Assembly (NCBI RefSeq): GCF_014647475.1
Contig: NZ_BMPG01000001.1
Location: forward strand, 1-64,000
DNA: 64,000 nt
From: Halocalculus aciditolerans
Lineage (GTDB): Archaea; Halobacteriota; Halobacteria; Halobacteriales; Halobacteriaceae
Reading direction: 5' to 3'
The notes beneath the pieces are model-generated. The model saw nothing but the letters and a program-made list of their open reading frames with translations, was not told the origin of the DNA and ran no database searches. Each line of letters starts with the position of its first letter. Position 1 is the stretch's first letter. Below are positions 58,601-64,000 of this stretch, in pieces. Both the position numbers and the translations under genes were made by a program.

Positions 58601-59818
58601 TCAGTCGCCGAGGAGGTCCTCGACGAGCGCTTCGGGGTCGAACTTCACGAGGTCGTCGTATCCCTGGCCGGTCCCGAGGAAGAAGATTGGCTTCCCGGTG
58701 ACGTGCGCGATGGAGATGGCCGCGCCGCCCTGTGAGTCCGCGTCCGCCTTCGTCAGGATGGAGCCGTCCACGGGAACGGCGTCGTTGAACTCGCGCGCGC
58801 GGTTCACGGCGTCCTGGCCGGCGACGGCCTCGTCGACGAAGACGGTGAGGTCGGGGTCGACGACCCGCCCGATCTTCTCGAGTTGCTGCATCAGGTCGTC
58901 CGACGTGTGCAGGCGACCGGCCGTGTCGCCGAGCACGACGTCGATGTCGTTCGCCTCCGCGTACTCCACGGCGTCGTAGATGACGGCCGTCGGGTCGCCG
59001 CCCTGCTCGTGCGTGATGATGTCCACGTCGAGGTTCGCCGCGTGCTCCTCGATCTGCTGGTTGGCACCCGCGCGGTAGGTGTCGCCGTTCGCGAGCACCG
59101 AGGAGTGCCCGTTGTCGCGGAGGTACTTCGTGAGCTTCGCGATGCTCGTCGTCTTCCCGACGCCGTTCACGCCCGTGAAGATGACGACCACCGGCTTCTC
59201 CGACTGCTCGATGGCGTCGTCGAAATCAACGCCGTCGACGCTGATGACGGAGAGGAGCGCGTCCTTCAACGCCTCCCGCACCACTTCGTCCGTCGACGTC
59301 GTGAACTTCTTCTCCTCACCGACGAGGTCGGCCTTGATCTGATCGAGAATCTCCTGTGCGACGCCCATCTCCACGTCGCTCTCCAGGAGCGCCATCTCGA
59401 GCTCCCAGAGCGGGTCCTCTAAGTCCTCCTCGTCGATGACGACGCGACCGCGAACCGCCGACTTCGCGCGCGCCGCGAAGCCGGCCCGCGACGACCCCGA
59501 ATCCGCCTCGGACTCAGGCTCGTCCGTTTCTCCGTCGGCTTCTGCGGCTTCGGACGCCGCCGACTCGGCCGCTTCAGATGCCGCCTCCGATTCGGATGCT
59601 TCGGGTTCTGCTTCGGCTTCCGCGGCCGTTTCCGCCGCTTCGGATTCGTCAGCTTCCGCGGGCGTCTCGCCCGTGTCAGCGTCCGCGGGTTCCGTCGGCG
59701 CTTCGGACTCGGGCGTCTCCTCGTCTTCCGCCTCCTCGACTTCCTCGGCGTTCTCCTCGGCGACGTCTTCGGCGTCGCTCCGGAACTTCCCGAGTCGGTC
59801 CTTCAACCCGTCGAACAT
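58601..59818 (-). CDS. ftsY: Signal recognition particle receptor FtsY
   Basis: A 405-residue SRP receptor. A highly acidic, low-complexity A-domain (about residues 20-110, rich in Glu/Ala/Ser, as in haloarchaea) precedes the NG domain: FTGVNGVGKTTSIAKLTKYL near 215, DVVLGDTAGRLHTSDDLMQQL near 297 and ILTKADADSQGGAAISI near 358. It probably forms an operon with pfdA, which lies 4 bases upstream. Confidence 0.96.
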   Translation of the reverse strand: MFDGLKDRLGKFRSDAEDVAEENAEEVEEAEDEETPESEAPTEPADADTGETPAEADESEAAETAAEAEAEPEASESEAASEAAESAASEAAEADGETDEPESEADSGSSRAGFAARAKSAVRGRVVIDEEDLEDPLWELEMALLESDVEMGVAQEILDQIKADLVGEEKKFTTSTDEVVREALKDALLSVISVDGVDFDDAIEQSEKPVVVIFTGVNGVGKTTSIAKLTKYLRDNGHSSVLANGDTYRAGANQQIEEHAANLDVDIITHEQGGDPTAVIYDAVEYAEANDIDVVLGDTAGRLHTSDDLMQQLEKIGRVVDPDLTVFVDEAVAGQDAVNRAREFNDAVPVDGSILTKADADSQGGAAISIAHVTGKPIFFLGTGQGYDDLVKFDPEALVEDLLGD

Positions 59819-59822
59819 GGCC

Positions 59823-60284
59823 TTATTCCTCGTCTTCGCCCTGCTGCTGTTGCTGCATCTGCTGCTGCATCATCTGCTGTTGGGCCTGCTGCGCCTGCTG
59901 TTCGAGCTGCGTCGATTCCTCCTGAAGCTCGCTGATGTCGTCTTGGACGTCCTCGATGCGCTGGTCGACTTCGTCCTTCTTGTCGTCGAGGATCTCCTGA
60001 GCGTCGCCCTGCGTCTGCTCGGCGGAGTAGCCCGCGCCGAGTTCGACGACGACCTCGTCGATGTCGTCGACTTCCGCGCGGACGAACGCGCCGCCGCCGA
60101 GCGGGACCTGCACCGTCGAGCCCGTTTCGAGGACGTCGAGCGCCTCGATGGCCTCGTCGATTTCGACCTTCTCGGCCTGGAGGTTCTCGACCTCGCCTTC
60201 GAGGCCTTCGATCTCCTCTTCGATTTCCTGGATTTCCTGTGAGAGCTGCTGCAGCTGCTGTCGTCCGCCGCCTCCGAGACTCAT
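59823..60284 (-). CDS. pfdA: Prefoldin alpha subunit
   Basis: A 153-residue coiled-coil chaperone subunit that hands substrates to the thermosome. Two long helices (QQLQQLSQEIQEIEEEIEGL; QRIEDVQDDISELQEESTQLEQ) flank a beta-hairpin region (STVQVPLGGGAFVRAEVDDIDEVVVELGAG). The C-terminal tail is a Gln/Met run (QQMMQQQMQQQQQGEDEE). The start at 60284 (MSLGGGGRQQLQQ) is chosen. Confidence 0.94.
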   Translation of the reverse strand: MSLGGGGRQQLQQLSQEIQEIEEEIEGLEGEVENLQAEKVEIDEAIEALDVLETGSTVQVPLGGGAFVRAEVDDIDEVVVELGAGYSAEQTQGDAQEILDDKKDEVDQRIEDVQDDISELQEESTQLEQQAQQAQQQMMQQQMQQQQQGEDEE

Positions 60285-60590
60285 GGTTCGAAACCGGAGT
60301 GCGAGCGGGAAGTATCTTTCCAAGGAGGCCCTCGCTCACTCTCTTCGGACGTCGACGCCACGGCCCACGGGCGCGCGCTCAGCGTTCCACCGCCGACGCA
60401 CCGCCGAGGTTCACTGACTAACGTGGGGCGCTCGGGCGTGTGCGAACGCCTCACTTGCAGTCGAAACAGGGGGGTCGAGGCGGCGCGGTGCTGGAGCCGG
60501 CGGGGCGTCGAGTGGGGCGGTCGGCGTCGCTCGCGGGTGTCTCCAAGAACGGGCGCGAAAGAAGGGTCGATTGCGGGTCGACCGGGAGGG
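60285..60590. other. Gap between pfdA and DP1
   Basis: 306 bases. An ORB-like word lies at 60454-60480 (see its own entry). I looked for the small L18a/LX ribosomal gene often found upstream of pfdA and did not find it. Confidence 0.55.
60454..60480 (+). other. ORB-like site (gaaacaggggggtcg)
   Basis: cttgcagtcgaaacaggggg and following gtcgag resemble the archaeal origin recognition box that binds Orc1/Cdc6. The word gaaacaggggggtcg recurs exactly at 63366-63380, 3 kb closer to the orc1 gene. The CCAGTGGAAAC half is less complete here than there. Confidence 0.5.
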
Positions 60591-62213
60591 TCAGCGGAAC
60601 GTTCGAACGGTCACGTCGAGCGTGTCGAGGTCGAGGATGGGCGCGGTGGCGACGTCCGGCTGGATGTTCACGGACTTCTGGAACTCCGTCTGCGCCTGCC
60701 AGCACCCCGAGTTGATGAGGCGGACGTTGTGGTACTCGCCGACGCCGAGCTTGTGGACGTGGCCGGTGTGGAAGACGTCCGGAACGTCGTCGATGACGAG
60801 GTAGTCCTTCTCCTCCGGAGCGATGCGCATGTGGCCGCCGTACTGCGGCGCGACGTGGCGTTTCTTGAGGAGCTGTGCCATCGCGTCGTGCGGCCGGTCG
60901 TAGCTCGCCTTGTCGTCCGGGAGCTCCGCCACCATCTCGTCGATGCTCACGCCGTGATACATCAGGATGTCGACGCCCTCGACGTTCACCGTCGAGGGGT
61001 TCCCCGTGATGTGGGCGTCGTGCGCGCTCATGATGTCACGGAGCTCCTCGTCGAAGCCCGGCTGGGGTTCCGCGAGCCGAACGGCGTCGTGGTTCCCCGG
61101 AATCATCACGACCTCCATGTCGCCGGGAATCTCCTTCAGGTACTCCGCGAACTGCTCGTACTGCTCGTAGATGTCGACGATGTCGAGCTCCTCGTCCTGG
61201 TTCGGATAGACGCCGACGCCCTCCACCATGTCGCCGCCGACGAGGAGGTACTCGACGTGCTCTGCCTCCTCGGTGTGGAGCCAGTCCGCGAAGACCGACC
61301 ACGCCTCCGCCTCGAACTCCTGGCTGCCGACGTGGACGTCGGAGATGAGCGCCGCCTGCACGTGGCGGTCGGCCGTGCTCGGCCGGTACGTCCGCGGCAC
61401 GTCCGGGAAGTGGACGCTGTCGGCGAAGAGGATGCCGCCATCGTTCGACAGCGACCCCTCGACCGCGATGACTTCGTCCATGAGGAGTTCGTCGACGACG
61501 CTCGACCACTCGCGGTCCTTCATGATGAGCGCCGGGAACGTCCCGTTCGTGTCCTCTAAGTCGACGATCCAGTGACCGCTCTTCGTCGAGCGGATGTCGT
61601 CCACCATCCCGACGATGGCGGCGTCGCTCCCGCCCGGCATCGACTCCAGCGCGTTCGTCGGTCGGTGGTTCACGCGCCCGCGGAGCTTCTTCGACAGCCG
61701 CTCGTAGCGGTCTCTGAACACCGTGACGAACTCGTCGTACTCGCCCGTCCCCGTCGACTGCCCGGTCACGTCGTTCCCGATAGCGAGGTCGTGCAGCGTC
61801 TCGTCCACCCGTCGCTCGAACGCCTCGATACCGTCCGCGACACCCCCCTTCGTTTCGACTGCATCCGGCACCGCACTCTCCGGGTTCGCTATCGAATCAG
61901 CTCCACCCGAAGACGCGGTGTCAGCCGCCGAATCGGAGGCGGAAGCGACAGCAGCGCCGCCAGCATCCGCCTCGTCGATATCTGCTTCGTCGGCGTCCGG
62001 CTGGCCGGGAGCCGTCCGGTCGGGGTCGTCGAGCGTGTCGTGGACGAGCGTCGTCGTGATGGTGAGGACGTCGTCCGGCGCGGCGTCGACGACGGTGTCG
62101 ACGGCCGCGTCGGAGTCCGGCGCGTCCGCGAGCAGCGTCACGGCCTCGCGCTCGGCGTTGTAGCCGCGGCTCGTCAGTCGACGAACCACCCGCACCGGCT
62201 CCTCTAAGGGCAC
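60591..62213 (-). CDS. polD1: DNA polymerase D small subunit (DP1, exonuclease)
   Basis: A 540-residue subunit with calcineurin-like phosphoesterase activity, giving PolD its 3'-5' proofreading. The metal motifs are ISDVHVGSQEFEAEAW near 290, LLVGGDMVEGVGVYPNQ near 326, VMIPGNHDAVRLAEPQPG near 370 and GHMRIAPEEK and DVFHTGHVHKLGVGEY near 470-490. An OB-fold (SGHWIVDLEDTNGTFPALI near 219) precedes. The N-terminal 180 residues include an acidic linker. The start is GTG at 62213 (VPLEEPVRVVRRL). Confidence 0.95.
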   Translation of the reverse strand: MPLEEPVRVVRRLTSRGYNAEREAVTLLADAPDSDAAVDTVVDAAPDDVLTITTTLVHDTLDDPDRTAPGQPDADEADIDEADAGGAAVASASDSAADTASSGGADSIANPESAVPDAVETKGGVADGIEAFERRVDETLHDLAIGNDVTGQSTGTGEYDEFVTVFRDRYERLSKKLRGRVNHRPTNALESMPGGSDAAIVGMVDDIRSTKSGHWIVDLEDTNGTFPALIMKDREWSSVVDELLMDEVIAVEGSLSNDGGILFADSVHFPDVPRTYRPSTADRHVQAALISDVHVGSQEFEAEAWSVFADWLHTEEAEHVEYLLVGGDMVEGVGVYPNQDEELDIVDIYEQYEQFAEYLKEIPGDMEVVMIPGNHDAVRLAEPQPGFDEELRDIMSAHDAHITGNPSTVNVEGVDILMYHGVSIDEMVAELPDDKASYDRPHDAMAQLLKKRHVAPQYGGHMRIAPEEKDYLVIDDVPDVFHTGHVHKLGVGEYHNVRLINSGCWQAQTEFQKSVNIQPDVATAPILDLDTLDVTVRTFR

Positions 62214-62307
62214 ACCGTCTCACGAGGCCGTCGGAGGAAATAGGACTTCCGGATGACGGAGGCGAAGCAAGAAGGTTCAAACCCCCGGTCCCCATAGCAT
62301 CGGCGTA

Positions 62308-63231
62308 ATGAGAGATGGCGACACCCCCGACCCGCGCGACGGCCCGCGGGCCGCCATCAGTTGGTTCCTCCGCACGGACAACGGCGTCGTGCTCTTCTTC
62401 CGCGAGATGCTGTCCAGCGCGCTCGCCGTCGCGCTTGTCGGCCTCGTCCTCTTCGCGGCGTCCGGCCTCTGGCCGCCGCTCGTCGCCGTCGAATCCGGCA
62501 GCATGGACCCGCACCTGAAGAAGGGCGACCTCGTCTTCGTGATGGAGGAACACCGCTTCGCGCCCGACGCCGCCTACACCGACACCGGCGTCGTCACCTA
62601 CACCGACGGGAAAGACGTGGGCTACACGAAGTTCCACAGCTACGGCGACGTCGTCGTCTACGAACGCGACGGCCGGAACAACTCCACGCCCGTCATCCAC
62701 CGCGCGCGCTTCTGGGTGAACGAGAGCGAGAACTGGTACGGGAAAGCCGACCCAGCCTACCTCGACCCCGCGTGGGACAACTGCGAGGAACTCCCGAACT
62801 GCCCCGCCCCCAACAGCGGGTTCGTCACCAAAGGCGACGCGAACCCCCTCTACGACCAGGTCTGGGGGATCAGTAAGCCCGTCCACCCGACGTGGATACA
62901 GGGCACCGCCGAGTTCCGCGTCCCGTGGCTCGGCTGGATCCGCCTCATCGCCTCCGGCCAGAGCCCGACCCTCGCTCTCCTCGACGCCGGCCACGTCGTC
63001 GACCCGGCGACCGCCACCACCGGCGTGACGTCGACGAACGCGACCGCCTCGAACGCGACCGCCTCGAACGCGACCGCAGTCGAGAACATACCGGCGACAA
63101 CGACAACAGCGGCCGCGACGATGCCGACCGCGACCGTGTCACCGGTGAGTGCATCCGAAACGACGGCCGAGGAGGGGGTCGGAGCGCCGCGTTCGGCGTC
63201 GAGCCGTCCTGGAACGCCGAGCGCGGCGTGA
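62308..63231 (+). CDS. sec11: Signal peptidase I (archaeal/ER type)
   Basis: A 307-residue membrane protease. One N-terminal transmembrane helix (LALAVALVGLVLFAA-like, about residues 37-58) leads to the catalytic serine in AVESGSMDPHLKKGDLVF near 62. The ER-type His replaces the bacterial Lys: TPVIHRARFW near 128. NSGFVTKGDANPLYDQ near 171 completes the family pattern. A Thr/Ala-rich tail follows that could stay outside the cell. It removes Sec signal peptides. Confidence 0.9.
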   Translation: MRDGDTPDPRDGPRAAISWFLRTDNGVVLFFREMLSSALAVALVGLVLFAASGLWPPLVAVESGSMDPHLKKGDLVFVMEEHRFAPDAAYTDTGVVTYTDGKDVGYTKFHSYGDVVVYERDGRNNSTPVIHRARFWVNESENWYGKADPAYLDPAWDNCEELPNCPAPNSGFVTKGDANPLYDQVWGISKPVHPTWIQGTAEFRVPWLGWIRLIASGQSPTLALLDAGHVVDPATATTGVTSTNATASNATASNATAVENIPATTTTAAATMPTATVSPVSASETTAEEGVGAPRSASSRPGTPSAA

Positions 63232-63451
63232 GTTGAGTCGGGGCATCGAGTCCGCGTCTGCCGGTGCGTCGCGGGAACCCCCCGGTTTCTCCTGCGCGCA
63301 CGCAGGGGAGCGCGTTCGCGGGTGGCTCGGACCGCGTGGCGTGTCGGCGGTTCGAAGGCTCCAGTGGAAACAGGGGGGTCGTGCGCGCGAGAGGGTCCGC
63401 GGCGAGAAGCAGTCGGCGGGTCACTCTCCGCGGCGAGAAGCAGTCAGCGAG
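63232..63451. other. Gap between sec11 and orc1 with origin-like words
   Basis: Holds the ORB-like site at 63357-63387 and the first of two 31-bp tandem repeats (63396-63426). Confidence 0.6.
63357..63387 (+). other. ORB-like site near the orc1 gene
   Basis: ggctccagtggaaacagggg then ggtcgtgcg. The core CCAGTGGAAAC followed by a G-run closely matches the archaeal origin recognition box pattern. It lies 65 bases past the orc1 stop, on the 3' side of the gene. Confidence 0.6.
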
Positions 63452-63457
63452 TCACTC
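63396..63457. repeat. 31-bp tandem direct repeat at the orc1 3' end
   Basis: Copies at 63396-63426 and 63427-63457 (tccgcggcgagaagcagtc, differing at two positions). The second copy supplies the orc1 stop codon and last codon(s). Confidence 0.85.
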
Positions 63458-64000
63458 TGAGTCGAAGCGCGCTTGGACGAACGGGGCGACGTTCTCGATG
63501 TCGCCGAGCCGGGAGTCGGCCTGGAGGACGGCCTCCGTCTCGTCAATCGGGACAGAGAGGCTGATCTCCTTCGTGCGGCCGTAGCGGCCCTTGGAGACGA
63601 CGACGGCGTTCACGATGCCGAGCATGTCGAGTTCGCTGATGAGGTCGGTGACGCGGCGCTGGGTCAGGACGTCGGCGTCGATCTCGTCGCAGAGGCGTTT
63701 GTAGATGTTGTAGACCTCGCCGGTGTTGATGTTGTGGACGCCGTTGTCCTCCAGCATCATGATGGCGTAGAGGACGAGTTTCGACTGCGTCGGGAGCGTC
63801 CGGACGACTTCGACGACGCGGTCGAGTTCGATCTTGTCCTGTGCGCGGCGGACGTGCTCTTCGTTCACCTCGTCCGCCTGGTCGCGCTCTGCGAGCTCGC
63901 CCGCGGTGCGGAGGAGGTCGAGCGCCCGGCGGGCGTCCCCGTGTTCTTGCGCCGCGAACGCCGCACAGAGCGGGATGACGTCGTCGGAGAGCGCGTCCGC
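63452..64000 (-). CDS. orc1: Orc1/Cdc6 replication initiator (C-terminal part)
   Basis: The last 182 codons of an archaeal Orc1/Cdc6; the gene enters from beyond the right edge. Visible parts: AALSDDVIPLCAAFAAQ-like AAA+ lid region, EHGDARRALDLLRTAGELAERDQ near the start (sensor 2 'GDARRALD'), then the winged-helix domain VEVVRTLPTQSKLVLYAI, IYKRLCDEIDADVLTQRRVTDLISELDMLGIV and GRYGRTKEISL. It initiates replication at ORB sites. Neighbours sec11 and DP1 match the origin-proximal orc1 of Haloferax. Confidence 0.93.
   Translation of the reverse strand, partial: ADALSDDVIPLCAAFAAQEHGDARRALDLLRTAGELAERDQADEVNEEHVRRAQDKIELDRVVEVVRTLPTQSKLVLYAIMMLEDNGVHNINTGEVYNIYKRLCDEIDADVLTQRRVTDLISELDMLGIVNAVVVSKGRYGRTKEISLSVPIDETEAVLQADSRLGDIENVAPFVQARFDSE

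Noticed and set aside
60285-60450. Possible ribosomal protein LX/L18a upstream of pfdA
   Set aside because: None of the frames shows the expected short conserved sequence.
1-64000. CRISPR arrays, insertion sequences, integrase or prophage genes
   Set aside because: No regularly spaced identical repeats beyond the two-copy tandems listed, and no transposase or integrase motifs in any frame.

Overview
The window is a GC-rich chromosomal segment from a haloarchaeon (class Halobacteria). The evidence is the acidic Asp/Glu-rich proteins, archaeal TATA boxes lying 25-30 bases before starts (many transcripts look leaderless), and archaeal marker genes: thermosome, TBP, RFC, Hel308, PolD small subunit DP1, prefoldin, RNase Z, Trm-G10, MC1, EndA and Orc1/Cdc6. 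I cannot name the genus. No CRISPR array, transposase, integrase or prophage is visible, so this is essentially core chromosome.

Layout. Bases 1-520 hold four tandem rRNA-type promoters on the minus strand. They point out of the left edge, where a 16S-23S-5S operon should lie. MC1 (chromatin protein) sits just upstream of them, then an AbrB-like protein plus pyrD. Bases 2.7-10.4 kb hold pheT-pheS, trpS-endA, a NucS-N/zinc-ribbon protein and a HAD phosphatase, followed by hel308 and a MATE exporter. Bases 14.3-21.0 kb hold lipA and a complete pyruvate/2-oxoacid dehydrogenase operon (E1alpha-E1beta-E2-E3). Bases 21.3-23.2 kb hold pheA and tyrS, so all three aromatic aminoacyl-tRNA synthetases and prephenate dehydratase lie within 21 kb. 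Bases 23.3-29.4 kb hold a translation/ribosome-assembly and folding block (eIF1A, Rio1, KH-domain Pno1/Dim2-like protein, thermosome) interrupted by an MFS transporter. Bases 29.7-36.0 kb hold an ornithine-cyclodeaminase-family enzyme, an HTH-10 regulator, leuS, an unknown protein carrying an in-frame repeat insertion, and a peroxiredoxin. Bases 36.0-44.0 kb hold a VapBC pair, a DUF460 protein, a type IV pilin, RNase Z, an RFC-type clamp-loader protein with a duplicated 3' end, Trm-G10 and TBP. Bases 44.3-53.5 kb hold hisG, an SAH/MTA deaminase, a secreted repeat protein, ahcY, tspO, an IscU/SufU scaffold, small zinc-ribbon and DUF429 proteins, an intron-containing tRNA-Arg(UCU) and a UPF0200/UPF0201 pair. 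Bases 53.5-64.0 kb hold a nucleoside-recognition membrane protein, yjbQ, a split MgtE-type transporter, srp54, ftsY and pfdA, then DP1, a signal peptidase I and the start-truncated orc1/cdc6.

How it fits together. The right end (orc1, signal peptidase, DP1) resembles the gene order beside the main origin in Haloferax, so an origin is expected just past base 64000. Two ORB-like words lie inside the window. The rRNA operon at the left would be transcribed away from that origin, with the fork. EndA (7.8-8.9 kb) is the enzyme expected to splice the tRNA-Arg intron at 51.7 kb, which shows a textbook bulge-helix-bulge. SRP54, FtsY and signal peptidase form a secretion module. The deaminase and AhcY both clear S-adenosylhomocysteine.

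Most unusual observations: (1) a 59-bp exact duplication of the rfc-like gene's 3' end flanking a 0.6-kb insert with one membrane-protein gene, like an integration scar; (2) the 30-nt tRNA-Arg(UCU) intron with a perfect BHB motif; (3) an intergenic hairpin repeat apparently inserted in frame in a coding gene; (4) an E2 subunit with two peripheral-subunit-binding-like segments; (5) solitary ORB-like sites and a tandem repeat at the 3' end of orc1.
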